64,000 nt of DNA from assembly GCA_030430565.1 (NCBI GenBank), contig JAUIKS010000041.1, positions 1 through 64,000 on the forward strand, written 5' to 3'. Positions 18,313 through 27,280 of the stretch are shown piece by piece (the first letter of the stretch is position 1; each line of letters begins with the position of its first letter). The notes under the pieces are model-generated. The model made no database searches, was not told the origin of the DNA, and was given only the letters and a program-made list of their open reading frames with translations. The DNA comes from Polyangia bacterium (GTDB taxonomy: Bacteria > Myxococcota_A > Polyangia > Nannocystales > Nannocystaceae). The translations under genes and the position numbers were made by a program.

Positions 18313-19758
18313 TCACGCGATTTCGAGCTTTCGCAGCAGGCGCTTGAGCTGGTAGCGGTTGCGCAGCCCGAGCTCGCGCCAGACCTTCTCCTTGACGCCG
18401 TTGCAGCGGCGCATCACGGCGACGACCTGCTCACGCGTCAGCGCGGACGGATCGGCTAGGCGCGGCGGCTCGGGGACGCTGACGGGCGGGGGGCTGAGGA
18501 GCGTGGGCGGGAGGTCGATGTAGTCGGCGGGGCTGCTCTCGACCGCGCGCCACAGCAGCGTCGCGAGCTCGCGGACGTGACCGCGGAAGCGGTGGCGCGT
18601 GAGCGCGACGATCAGGTGCGGGCTGAGCAGCGGCTCGCCGCGCACGAGGAAGCGCTCGACCACCTTGCGCGTCGCCGGCTCGGGGGCCCGCAGGAGGTGG
18701 CGCGCCAGCAGCGGAACGTCGTCTGGCCGCTCGTTCAGCCCAGAGACGCGGACGCGGTGCGTGACGCGGCCCAGGAAGTCGTGCTTGAGGTCGCCGAGGT
18801 TGCGGTTGGTCGCGCCGATGAAGCGGACGTCGGCGACCCGCGGGCGCGCCTCGCCGAGCCGCTGGTACTCGCCGTTGTCGAGCACGCGCAGGAGGTGGGC
18901 CTGCAGCGCGTGGGGCAGCTCGCCGACCTCGTCGAGGTAGAGCGTCGAGCCGTGGGCCTCGCCGAGCAGGCCCGGGCGCGCGGGCATCCCCGGGTTGGGG
19001 TAGTTGCGGATGTTGCCGAAGAGCTCGGCGTCGATCAGGCCTTCGGGCAAGGTCGAGGCGTTGCGCGAGACCATCCGCGCGCCCTTGCGCGAGGAGCGAT
19101 CGTGGATCGCGCGGACGGCGAGCTCCTTGCCCGCGCCGCTGGGTCCGAAAACGAGCGAGTGCTCGTCGCGCGCGGCGACGAAGGCGATCCGCTCGCGCAG
19201 CGCCCACGCGCACGGGGACTCGCCGACGATGCCGGCCGCGTCCGCCTCCCCGAACGGGAAGTCCTCGTAGCACGCGGCGCGCGACGGCCAGTCCGGGGGT
19301 CGCGTGGTGCACAGGAGGACGAAGCGGTTGACGACCTCGATCGTGTCGCCCTGGCGGACCAGCGTTCGCTGCAGCTCTCGCCCGTTTACGCGCATGCCCC
19401 CGCGCCCGACGTGCTCCACCTCGATCGAGCGATGGCCGCGTAGCTCGAGGCGGAGCTGCACGCGCGAGACGTGGGCGGCGCGCAGCGGCCCGGTGCGCTC
19501 CTGCTCGTGGGGGCGCAGGCGTCGGAACTGCAGCGGGACGCTGCCGTCGTCGGAGGGATCGATCGCGCGCCCGATCGTGAACACCGTGCCGTCTGGCGGG
19601 TGCGGGAGCCTCACCAGCTCGCCCACGCGGCCGGGCTCCTTGCGCGACCAGATCAGCACGAGCACCAGCGGGTCTGTCGACGCGTTGGCGTTGAGGTCGA
19701 GCGTGTCGTCACCGCCGACGACCGTGGTGTCACCCAGCGCTCTGTCGGAGGACGTCAT
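18313..19758 (-). CDS. FHA-AAA-Fis regulator related to sigma-54 activators but lacking GAFTGA
   Basis: This 481-aa cytosolic regulator has an FHA phosphothreonine-binding domain (about residues 50-145, with HVSRVQLRLE and MRVNG). The AAA domain is of the enhancer-binding-protein type, with Walker A FGPSGAGKE near 205 and a YLDEVGELP Walker B. The C-terminal Fis-like helix-turn-helix includes NRYQLKRLL. Where sigma-54 activators have the GAFTGA loop after ELFG, this protein reads NIRNYPNPGMPARPGLL, so contact with sigma-54 in the usual way is unlikely. FHA domains read kinase signals, and a kinase gene lies 750 bases away, so a kinase-to-regulator link is plausible. ATG 19758 is chosen over the longer frame (19806) because no domain lies upstream. 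Confidence 0.85.
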   Translation of the reverse strand: MTSSDRALGDTTVVGGDDTLDLNANASTDPLVLVLIWSRKEPGRVGELVRLPHPPDGTVFTIGRAIDPSDDGSVPLQFRRLRPHEQERTGPLRAAHVSRVQLRLELRGHRSIEVEHVGRGGMRVNGRELQRTLVRQGDTIEVVNRFVLLCTTRPPDWPSRAACYEDFPFGEADAAGIVGESPCAWALRERIAFVAARDEHSLVFGPSGAGKELAVRAIHDRSSRKGARMVSRNASTLPEGLIDAELFGNIRNYPNPGMPARPGLLGEAHGSTLYLDEVGELPHALQAHLLRVLDNGEYQRLGEARPRVADVRFIGATNRNLGDLKHDFLGRVTHRVRVSGLNERPDDVPLLARHLLRAPEPATRKVVERFLVRGEPLLSPHLIVALTRHRFRGHVRELATLLWRAVESSPADYIDLPPTLLSPPPVSVPEPPRLADPSALTREQVVAVMRRCNGVKEKVWRELGLRNRYQLKRLLRKLEIA

Positions 19759-20222
19759 CGGTTTCGTGCGGCTAGGAGCGCGTCCGAGTATTCCCCACGA
19801 CGCCAAGCCCCGCCAGGAGCGCCGCTGTCGTTGTCGCAGAAACTTGGAGTACAGCCCGAAGTCCGACCGCCCGATCCCGGGGTACGACCCAACGCTGGCA
19901 GCACGCCGTTCTTGACGAATTCTTGGTCGTAGCCCGGGTTCTCTACGTTCGATGGAGTACGCAGGCCTTCGCAGGATGGGGCCTTACTGTGCGCGCTTCG
20001 TGGCACACGCGGGTCACAGAGCGCTCCCGCCCAAAGACGGAGCTGGGGGATCTCGGCGAGGCTGCAGCACGAACGGATCCGCAACAGGCGAGGACCCACC
20101 GCTGGAACCTGAACGGCGGTCTCCGCGCTGGTGTCTTGGGGCTTTCGTGGCCGCGCCGGCACGATCGCGGCGCCGTAGTGCTCAGCGAATTCTGCGGCTC
20201 CCGCCTGCGCCATCCAACGATC
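19759..20222. other. 464-base stretch without a recognisable gene, lower GC than the flanks
   Basis: Base composition is visibly less GC-rich than in the adjoining genes and codon-position bias is weak in every frame. The minus-strand frame of the FHA regulator stays open upstream through bases about 19900-19760 (for example GSYPGIGRSDFG), but I recognise no protein. It may be decayed or acquired DNA. Confidence 0.4.
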
Positions 20223-21167
20223 TTACCGACTACCACGAGCTGTATGCCAGCGTCGCTCGTGTCGCGCGCCGCCGAGTGGCGGTGATTCGGGTACGCGCTC
20301 GCATTCGGGCCGCACGGTCGCGCGCGCGATCTCCTGGATCATCTGCGCGACGTCCGGCTCAATCCGCACCTGGGGCTCGCCCACATTGCCCACGGGTGAG
20401 ACGTTGGTCAGGTGCGCGAAGAGCAGGTTCGCGTTGAGGTACGAGCCGCGTCGCCCCGGGTGGTGGAGGTCGTAGTCGTAGAGGTTCACGGTGGGGGCGC
20501 GGCGCGCCATCGCCATCCACGCCTGACCGGCCGGTACGAGCTCGGCGCTCGTCTCGAGCGCCAGCTCGGCGTAGGCGCGGTGGATCGCCTCATACATCGC
20601 CGTGGGGCTGCCGCGGGACAGCCGTCGCTTTTGGCGGTAGATCGGATGACCCTCTTTGCGCGGCCACGTCTCGAAGAAGATCGGCGTGGCGCCGGCGTCC
20701 CAGACCATCTGCGCCAACTCGCTGCCCGAAGTTCGAAACGCCTCGGGAGAGCGGAGCGGCTCGAGGCTCTGGCCCTGAAGCACCACGAAGTCCCAGCTGC
20801 GCCTGGCGAGGGCGGCGCGGACCTTCGAGCGGCGTGCATGATACTCGAGGTTCTTGCCGGGGAGCGCGAGTCGACGGGTGCGCAGCTTCAACCCCGCCGC
20901 GTCCGCCATCTTGGCGACCTGCAGGTTGATGTCATGAGCGATCGTGTAGCTGTTGCCGATAAACAGGACGTCAAGATCGTCGCGCACCCTGCACGGGACG
21001 ACGGGTAAGAGAGCTTCGGCGGGCGGCCGCGCGGCCGCGAGAGCGGCCCGCTCATCGGGGCGCGGCGCTTCGACGACGGGGGTCACCTCGTCGACCCCGT
21101 GCGCCGCGGCCGTGTAGCCCAGCGCGACACACATGGCCACGACACCGCATGCCAGGTCTGTCTTCAT
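20223..21167 (-). CDS. SGNH/GDSL-type hydrolase, exported
   Basis: This 314-aa protein has a signal peptide (LACGVVAMCVALGYTAAAHG) and an SGNH-hydrolase fold. Block I is VLFIGNSYT with the nucleophilic serine, a GK/N-x-E segment follows, and block V YDLHHPG carries the Asp-x-x-His pair. The family cleaves esters on lipids, acetylated sugars or polysaccharides, and the substrate here is unknown. Block I reads GNSYT, a form seen in SGNH proteins that act on carbohydrate esters. ATG 21167 is preferred over the 99-codon longer frame because it starts the signal peptide and a TACGAT box ends 6 bases before it. Confidence 0.8.
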   Translation of the reverse strand: MKTDLACGVVAMCVALGYTAAAHGVDEVTPVVEAPRPDERAALAAARPPAEALLPVVPCRVRDDLDVLFIGNSYTIAHDINLQVAKMADAAGLKLRTRRLALPGKNLEYHARRSKVRAALARRSWDFVVLQGQSLEPLRSPEAFRTSGSELAQMVWDAGATPIFFETWPRKEGHPIYRQKRRLSRGSPTAMYEAIHRAYAELALETSAELVPAGQAWMAMARRAPTVNLYDYDLHHPGRRGSYLNANLLFAHLTNVSPVGNVGEPQVRIEPDVAQMIQEIARATVRPECERVPESPPLGGARHERRWHTARGSR

Positions 21168-21557
21168 GCTTCCATCGTAGCCAAAGGCAGCCCTGGGGCA
21201 CGCTCTTTCTCCGCTCCGATCGCGGTGTAGCCAGCGGCACGGTTGATTGGTCTGGGGGCTGTACTCGCGCTCGCGTTGCACGACGGGCGCCCGCACGCGC
21301 GCACCCGCGACAACCATCGGCGGCGGCCCGGCGGCCACGTCGGCGCCGACCCGCTTGACGAGATCGAGCATGCCGCCCGGCGGCGGGCAAGACCCGGGGT
21401 CAGGAGGCGCATGCTCTGGGTCGTGGGTGACCAGGGAGGGAGAGCAATAAGGACAAAAGGACATGTCCGATGCTCGTGGCGTTCCGCGGGCGCTTCATGA
21501 CCGACTACGTGCAGGCCAATCGGCTCAAGCACTCGGCTCAGGTCCACTGGCGCCAGC
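21168..21557. other. 390-base stretch between SGNH hydrolase and GMC oxidoreductase genes
   Basis: This holds the promoter of the SGNH gene and no recognised gene. The SGNH frame stays open to 21464 with a start and the motif SFCPYC, which may be a decayed fragment. The perfect palindrome GGACATGTCC lies near 21460. Confidence 0.4.
21174..21179 (-). promoter_or_regulatory. -10 box TACGAT for a leaderless start at 21167
   Basis: On the minus strand GCTACGAT ends 6 bases before the ATG of the SGNH hydrolase. There is no Shine-Dalgarno sequence. Confidence 0.55.
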
Positions 21558-23183
21558 TCAGGTCCAACTCCTTGATCCCGACTCTCGGGGACAAGCGACC
21601 TCCTCGCGGGCGAAGCTGGCCATGCGTCGCCCGATCATCATGCTCGGCGCGTTCATGGCGCTGACGGGCGTCCACGGCGTGACCGAGGCGTCGGCGACCC
21701 GCAGCCCGCGGACGCCGGCGATCCGCCCGCGCGTGTCGACGACCGCGGCCGCGTCCTCGCCCATGCGGCAGGTCCCCGCGTAGTGGAAGGTCGTCATCGC
21801 GTTCTTCTCGATCCAGCGGGTCAGCGCGCGGTCGTCTCGCTTGCCTGGCCCCGGGAGCAGCTCGCGATTTCCCCAGGCCGCCAGCGCCGGGCTGGCCGCG
21901 AGCGCGCGCGCCCGCTTGAGCCCGGCGAGCATGGTCCGCATGTCATCGGGGTCGCTGAAGTAGCCAGGGTCCAGGCGCGCGGGGTCCTCGGGTCGATCGG
22001 AGCGGAGCGTCAGGCGCCCGCGGCTCTTGGGCTTGCCGAGGATCACGACCACGCCGTAGAGCTCCGAGACCAGCCGTCGCACGCTGCCCAGGCGGAACGC
22101 GAGGTCGACCGCGCGGCGGCTGAGGTCGCGCTTGCGCGGGCCGTAGCGCGGCCCGCCGAACAGCTTGTAGGGGATCATCCGCTTGCTCGCCTCGTAGAAG
22201 CTCGCGTTGCCCGAGTAGAGCACGAGGCAGGTGTCGCTCTGGCCGGCGGGCAGCGTCGAGCTGGGGTTGGCGCGCACGAAGCCGTAGAGCTGCGGGTGCA
22301 GCAGGTCGACGTAGCGGTCGCCGCGGAAGAACAGCGTGACGTTGGGGTGGTCGTGCAGGTTCTCGCCGACGCCCGGGAGCTCGAGCAGCGGCGTGACGCC
22401 GGCGTGACGCAGCGCCGCGCCCGGGCCGATCCCGCTCAGCATGAGCAGCTTGGGGGTCTCGAGCGCGCCCGCGCACAGCAGCACCTCGCGGCTGATCTCG
22501 ACGCGCCGCGGCGCGCCCGCGGCGTCGCGGTAGATGACCCCGTGGACACGTCGGTTCGAGTCGATGTCGAGCCGGCGCACGCGCGCGCCGGTGCGGACGA
22601 CGACGTTCGGCCGCGCGGGCTCCTTCACGAACGCGACGTAGCTGTTGCGCCGCTGCGCGCCCTCGTAATTCATCCACTCGTAGCCCAGCACGCCGGAGAG
22701 GTCGCCGTCGTTGAGGTCGTGCTTGCGCCGCAGTCCGATCTGCGTCGCCGCCTCGACGCAGACCTCGCTGAAGCGGGTCGGCGGGCGTCGCCTCGGGCGC
22801 AGCGCCGCCTCGATCGCTTCGAAGTGCGGCAGGCAGTCGTCCCACTTCCAGCCGCGCGGCCACTCGTCGTAGTCGAGCCGGGCGCCGCGGGTGTAGACCA
22901 TCGCGTTGACCGCCCCGCTGCCGCCCATGCCGCTGCCGCTGCCCATGAACAGGTGCTGACCGCCGCAGCTCGCCTGGCGCTCGCTGAAGCGGTCCCAGAT
23001 CAGCTCGTCGTTGATGAAGGCCTGCTTGTAGCCGTCGGCGCGCAGGGTCTCGGGGTGCTCCTCCGCGGCCGGGCCGCGCTCGAGGATCAGCACCCGCGCT
23101 GCGGGATCCTCGCTGAGGACCCCGGCCGCGGCGCAGCCGGCCGAGCCGCCGCCGATGATCACGTAGTCGAAGCGCTCGCTCAC
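21558..23183 (-). CDS. GMC-family FAD oxidoreductase
   Basis: This 541-aa flavoenzyme of the glucose-methanol-choline family oxidises an alcohol to an aldehyde. The FAD motif GGGSAGC is at about residues 10-16, the second FAD segment GSGSGMGGSGAVNAM is GMC signature 1, and GALETPKLLMLSGIGPG is signature 2. The C-terminal active-site histidine lies in TTFHYAGTCRMG. It resembles the choline-dehydrogenase-like branch, but the substrate is not known. The GTG start (23181-23183) overlaps the TGA of the aldehyde dehydrogenase gene, so the two are translationally coupled. The aldehyde made here would be the natural substrate of that enzyme. Confidence 0.9.
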   Translation of the reverse strand: MSERFDYVIIGGGSAGCAAAGVLSEDPAARVLILERGPAAEEHPETLRADGYKQAFINDELIWDRFSERQASCGGQHLFMGSGSGMGGSGAVNAMVYTRGARLDYDEWPRGWKWDDCLPHFEAIEAALRPRRRPPTRFSEVCVEAATQIGLRRKHDLNDGDLSGVLGYEWMNYEGAQRRNSYVAFVKEPARPNVVVRTGARVRRLDIDSNRRVHGVIYRDAAGAPRRVEISREVLLCAGALETPKLLMLSGIGPGAALRHAGVTPLLELPGVGENLHDHPNVTLFFRGDRYVDLLHPQLYGFVRANPSSTLPAGQSDTCLVLYSGNASFYEASKRMIPYKLFGGPRYGPRKRDLSRRAVDLAFRLGSVRRLVSELYGVVVILGKPKSRGRLTLRSDRPEDPARLDPGYFSDPDDMRTMLAGLKRARALAASPALAAWGNRELLPGPGKRDDRALTRWIEKNAMTTFHYAGTCRMGEDAAAVVDTRGRIAGVRGLRVADASVTPWTPVSAMNAPSMMIGRRMASFAREEVACPRESGSRSWT

Positions 23184-24799
23184 GCGTGACCCCCAGAGCT
23201 GGTCGCGTCGCGATCGCGCGCCGTCAGCAGCTCGCGCAGCGCCGCGAGCTTGGCCCGCAGCCCCGTGCCGTACAGCAGCCGCACGGTCGCCCGAAATTGC
23301 GCGTAGAGCCCGGGCTTGACCGGGAACACGACGGTCGCGGGGTTGATCGGCAGGCGGTCGTCGAGCACCGCGCGCTGATTGGTGAACGAGCGCAGCCCGT
23401 CGCGGCCGTTCATGCGCCCGAAGCCCGAGGCGCCGACGCCCCCGAAGGGGAGGTCCTGCGCCATGTACGTGAGGCCGCCGAAGTCGTTGATCGCGACCAT
23501 CCCGCTGCGCAGCGCCCGGGCGATCCGGCGCGCGCGCCTGCGGTTTCTCGACATCACCGAGGCGCCGAGCCCGAAGCGCGTGCTGTTGGCGACGCGGATC
23601 GCCTCCGCGTCGCCGTCGACCTCGCACAGCAGCATGACGGGGCCGAAGACCTCCTCCTGCATGATCGTCATCTCGGGCGTGAGCCCGGCGAGCACGGTCG
23701 GCGCGTAGAAGTCTCCGAGCTCCGCGTGGACACGGCGGCCCCCGAGCACGAGCCGCGCGCCCTCCTCGATCGCCTGCGCGACCAGGCGCTCGACCAGCTC
23801 GAGCTGCACCGGGGTGATCATCGCGCCGATGTCGACGGTGTTGCTCTCGCTCGAGAGGCCCTGGCGCATCGGGCTGACCAGCTCGACGACGCGTCGCTCA
23901 AACGCCGGCGCGATCGCCCGATCGACGATGATCCGCTCGGAGGCGACGCAGTTCTGGCCCGCGTTGATGAAGGTGCCGCCGAGCGCCGCGTGCACGGCCT
24001 GCTCGAGGTCGGCGTCGTCACAGACGATAAAGGGGTCTTTGCCGCCGAGCTCGAGCACCACCGGGACGAGGCGCTCGGCCGCGGCCGCGAGCACCTTGCG
24101 CCCGTTTCGCCCCGAGCCGATGAACAGCACGCAGTCGACCCCGCCGCGGATCAGCGCCGCGCCGGTCTCGCCGTAGCCCTGCACGATCTGGGCGAGCTCG
24201 GGCGGGTAGCCCTCCGCCTCGATCGCGTCCTGGACGAGCTGGATGAAGCGCGCCGAGGACCACGCGACCCACTCGCTCGGCTTCACGACGATCGCGTTGC
24301 CGGCCATGAGCGCGGTGATGATCGGGTTGAGGAGGTTCTGCAGCGGGTAGTTCCAGGGCACGATCGCGCCGACGACCCCCATGGGCTGAAACTCGATCCG
24401 CGCGCGCTTGTGCAGCAGCATGCCGCTGCGCACGCGCTCGGGCTTGAGGAAGCGCTCGCCGTTGCGGACCGTCCACTTGATCTTCTCGCAGACCGGCAGG
24501 ATCTCGCCCATGAGCGCGTTCTCGCGGGTCTTGCCGGAGTCGCGCACGATCTGCTCGACGACGTCGTCGAGCTCCGCGAGCAGACGATCGGAGATGGCCT
24601 GTAGGACACGCCTACGCGCGGCGAAGCTCGTGCCGGCCCAGCTGCGCTGAGCCGCGCGCGCGCGGGCGATCACCGCCTCGACCTGCGCGGCGGGGGTCAC
24701 CGGGAGCTCGCCGAGGGAGGCGCGCGTGGCCGGCTCGTGACAGGGGATCACGTCTCGCGGGGAGCGTGGGGCTGGGTCGTCGCGGCGCGCTGCTTCCAT
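23180..24799 (-). CDS. NAD(P)-dependent aldehyde dehydrogenase
   Basis: This 539-aa cytosolic enzyme of the ALDH superfamily oxidises aldehydes to acids. The cofactor segment PWNYPLQN, the catalytic Glu in LELGGKDPF and the nucleophilic Cys in NAGQNCVASER are all present. The C-terminal region after GRMNGRDGLRSFTNQRAV extends about 60 residues beyond the common ALDH end with hydrophobic and Arg-rich stretches, as in membrane-associated ALDH3-type enzymes. It is the first gene of an operon with the GMC oxidoreductase. ATG 24799 is preferred over the upstream in-frame start at 24823. A CRP-like palindrome lies 82 bases upstream at 24881-24894. Confidence 0.9.
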   Translation of the reverse strand: MEAARRDDPAPRSPRDVIPCHEPATRASLGELPVTPAAQVEAVIARARAAQRSWAGTSFAARRRVLQAISDRLLAELDDVVEQIVRDSGKTRENALMGEILPVCEKIKWTVRNGERFLKPERVRSGMLLHKRARIEFQPMGVVGAIVPWNYPLQNLLNPIITALMAGNAIVVKPSEWVAWSSARFIQLVQDAIEAEGYPPELAQIVQGYGETGAALIRGGVDCVLFIGSGRNGRKVLAAAAERLVPVVLELGGKDPFIVCDDADLEQAVHAALGGTFINAGQNCVASERIIVDRAIAPAFERRVVELVSPMRQGLSSESNTVDIGAMITPVQLELVERLVAQAIEEGARLVLGGRRVHAELGDFYAPTVLAGLTPEMTIMQEEVFGPVMLLCEVDGDAEAIRVANSTRFGLGASVMSRNRRRARRIARALRSGMVAINDFGGLTYMAQDLPFGGVGASGFGRMNGRDGLRSFTNQRAVLDDRLPINPATVVFPVKPGLYAQFRATVRLLYGTGLRAKLAALRELLTARDRDATSSGGHA

Positions 24800-24880
24800 A
24801 ACGAATCGGGGCGCACGATACACGGCGACGCGGCGCGCGTCGTGACGGGCGGCGGCCTCGCGCGGCGTCCCGCGCTGTGA

Positions 24881-24894
24881 GTGATCGAGATCAC
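24881..24894. promoter_or_regulatory. CRP/FNR-like operator, GTGATC-GA-GATCAC
   Basis: This perfect palindrome has the GTGA-N6-TCAC spacing of CRP-family sites and differs from the E. coli CRP core only in the two central bases. It lies 82 bases before the ALDH start and 243 bases before the FtsH-like start. Control of the ALDH-GMC operon by a CRP/FNR-family regulator is inference. Confidence 0.5.
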
Positions 24895-25118
24895 GGGAGC
24901 GCGCGCCGGCGAGGGCCGTGGCGTCGTGCGGGCGACGCGAGCGCGGAGGTCACGAGCTGGCTGATGAGTTCTGACTGTTGAGACAGGTACAGGGGCGCGC
25001 GCGAGCACGGCGCGCGCGCGCCGTCGCTCGTCACTCTTCGCTCGCGCGGCGCCCAGCGCTCTGTAGGGCGCTCGAGGGGGCCCCGCGGACCCGATCCCGC
25101 GACGCAGCGCGACTCGGC

Positions 25119-25124
25119 TACACT
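25119..25124 (+). promoter_or_regulatory. -10 box TACACT of the FtsH-like gene
   Basis: GGCTACACT ends 12 bases before ATG 25137, giving a leader of only about 6 bases. Confidence 0.5.
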
Positions 25125-25136
25125 AGCGCTCGCGCG

Positions 25137-27263
25137 ATGAAGTCCCTCTCCGACCGGCGTACCGTCCCGATCTTTGATCTCCCCACCGACCTGCGCACGG
25201 AGGACGCCGTGGAGGCGGCCTGCGCGACCGACATCGCGTTCATCGAGGAGCGCCTGCGCCGGGGCATGAGCGTGCTCGTCGAGTGCGATAAGGACCTCTC
25301 GCTGTACCTCTACCTGGGGATCCGCGCGCGACTGCGTCGGGCGGCTCGCGGCAAGCGCAAGGCGCCGAAGCTGGTGATCGTCGACGGGCGCCCGCCGGCG
25401 CAGCCGTGTGACGGCCCGCCGCGCTCGGGGCTGGGGCGCATGCTCGAGCAGCTCACCGACGCCATCCGCGGGACCGTCGAGAAGACGATCATCGTGCTCC
25501 TGCACCTGGATGTCCTCGCGACCACGCACACCGGGCTGACGCTCGAGGCCCGCGAGGCCATCCCGCTGCTGTACGAGAACCCCGAGGCCGTGCTGCTGGG
25601 CTTTCGCGACCCGAGCTTCCCGCTGCCCAAGGTGATCGAGGGCGTGTTCGCGGCCCGCCGCGAGATCATCGGCACGCCGCGCGAGACGCTGCCGCGGCTC
25701 GTGACGCAGCGCGAGGCGCGGTCGATCGACGCGGAGCGCTTCGACCCCTTCGCGCTCTACAAGTACGTCTCGGGGCTTAACCCCGTGCGACTGCGCAAGC
25801 TGATGGGCGCCGTCGGCCTGCGCCGCGAGGCGCTCCCTGGGCGCCCGCAGGCCGCTGCGGTGTTTCGCGAGATCCGCAGGCAGACCGCGGCCGAGGACTT
25901 CGAGCTGCCGAACGTCGACCTCGAGAAAGACATCGGCGGCTACGAGGAGGTCAAGACGCGGATCCGCGAGGACCTGCTCGAGCTGGTGACCCGCAAAGAG
26001 TCGCTCGACCGCGGCGACGACATTCAGGCGCTCGAGCGCCTGCTGCCCCGGGGCATCATCTTCCACGGGCCGCCCGGCACCGGGAAGACCTTCTTCGCCA
26101 AGGCGATCGCGACCGCGCTCGGCGCGACGGTGCTCGTGGTCTCGGGGCCCGAGCTGAAGTCGAAGTGGGTCGGCGAGAGCGAGGAGAACCTGCGGCGCGT
26201 GTTCCGGCGCGCGCGCAAGTCGGCGCCGGCGGTGATCGTCTTCGACGAGATCGACGCCTTCGCCCACCGGCGCGGGACCTACGAGGGCTCGGGCGTCGAG
26301 CACTCGATGGTCAACCAGCTGCTGACCGAGATGGACGGCTTTCGCAGCAGCGAGATGCTGCTGGTGATCGGCACCACTAACTTCCTGCGCAGCGTCGACG
26401 CGGCGCTGCTGCGCCCGGGGCGGTTCGAGTTCTTGATCGAGATCCCCGCGCCGACGGCGGCCGACCGCGCCGAGATCGTCAAGATCTACAACAAGAAGCT
26501 GGGCCTCGGCCTCGACAAGCAGCTCTGCGCGCACCTGGTCCGGCGGACAGAAGGCATGGCGGACCGCGAGGCCAACCTGCCCTTCACCGGCGACCACCTC
26601 TACGCGGTCTGCCGCGCGCTCAAGCGCCAGGCGATGCGCACGGGCGCCTACGAGTTCACGCGCGAGGACGTCGACCGCGCGCTGCAGCGGCGGACGCGGC
26701 GGCAGGTCGTGCTCAGCGCGGCGGAGGAGCGCGTGGTCGCGACCCACGAGGCCGGGCACGCGCTGCTGGCGATGCTGGTCGAGCACGCGACGCCGCCCGA
26801 GCGGATCTCGATCGCCGCGGACATGGAGGGCGCGCTGGGCTACGTGCTGAGGGCCGCGCGCACGCGGCCCTACGCGATGACCCGCGCCGACATGCTCGCC
26901 GACATCTGCGTGGGCCTGGGCGGCTACCTCGCCGAGCAGCTCCTGCTGGGCGACGTCTCGATCGGCGCGTACCAGGATCTGCAGCAGGCCAACGCCATCG
27001 CCCACGCGATGGTCGAGGAGTTCGGCATGGCCCCCGACACGGGGCTCCGCGTCGTCCTCGAGTCCGAGCGCAGGCGGGCGCCGGCGTCGAGCGCGGCCTG
27101 GCGCGCGCGGGTGGACCAGGCGATCGAGGGGATCCTCGAGGGGGAGCGCGCGCGCGGCAAGGCGCTGCTCGAGCAGCACCGCGGCCCGCTCGAGGCGCTG
27201 ATCAAGCTGCTGCTGGAGCACAAGGTGCTCGAGCAAGAAGCGCTCAAGAACCTGGTCAAGTAG
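25137..27263 (+). CDS. Soluble FtsH-type AAA metalloprotease with an extra N-terminal domain
   Basis: This 708-aa ATP-dependent zinc protease has Walker A GPPGTGKTF near residue 312, Walker B VIVFDEIDAF near 365 and RPGRFEF in the second region of homology. The peptidase domain has zinc site HEAGH near 537 and a likely third ligand Asp in GAYQDLQQA, so both activities look intact. FtsH is normally anchored by N-terminal membrane helices. Here there are none, and the first about 260 residues instead form a separate domain (DLSLYLYLGIRARLRRA, KLVIVDGRP, AVLLGFRDPSFPLPKV) like the degenerate N-terminal AAA of Ycf46-type proteins. Such soluble FtsH forms belong, from memory, to predicted ternary conflict systems. 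It stands alone between divergent and convergent neighbours. Confidence 0.88.
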   Translation: MKSLSDRRTVPIFDLPTDLRTEDAVEAACATDIAFIEERLRRGMSVLVECDKDLSLYLYLGIRARLRRAARGKRKAPKLVIVDGRPPAQPCDGPPRSGLGRMLEQLTDAIRGTVEKTIIVLLHLDVLATTHTGLTLEAREAIPLLYENPEAVLLGFRDPSFPLPKVIEGVFAARREIIGTPRETLPRLVTQREARSIDAERFDPFALYKYVSGLNPVRLRKLMGAVGLRREALPGRPQAAAVFREIRRQTAAEDFELPNVDLEKDIGGYEEVKTRIREDLLELVTRKESLDRGDDIQALERLLPRGIIFHGPPGTGKTFFAKAIATALGATVLVVSGPELKSKWVGESEENLRRVFRRARKSAPAVIVFDEIDAFAHRRGTYEGSGVEHSMVNQLLTEMDGFRSSEMLLVIGTTNFLRSVDAALLRPGRFEFLIEIPAPTAADRAEIVKIYNKKLGLGLDKQLCAHLVRRTEGMADREANLPFTGDHLYAVCRALKRQAMRTGAYEFTREDVDRALQRRTRRQVVLSAAEERVVATHEAGHALLAMLVEHATPPERISIAADMEGALGYVLRAARTRPYAMTRADMLADICVGLGGYLAEQLLLGDVSIGAYQDLQQANAIAHAMVEEFGMAPDTGLRVVLESERRRAPASSAAWRARVDQAIEGILEGERARGKALLEQHRGPLEALIKLLLEHKVLEQEALKNLVK

Positions 27264-27280
27264 CCGCGTGTAGAGGCGCC

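Larger units (their letters stand above)
24800..25136. other. Divergent promoter region of the ALDH operon and the FtsH-like gene
   Basis: The region contains the CRP-like site (24881-24894), the sequence CTGTTGAGACAGG near 24977, and the -10 box of the FtsH-like gene at 25119. No gene is seen in it. Confidence 0.6.

Noticed and set aside
21458-21470. Perfect palindrome GGACATGTCC as a regulatory site
   Set aside because: It is short and also occurs at 39425. It could simply be part of the recurrent motif. No spacing to a promoter supports it.
22553-22570. GGTTCGAGTCGATG, resembling a tRNA T-arm
   Set aside because: It lies inside the GMC oxidoreductase reading frame and no cloverleaf can be built around it.
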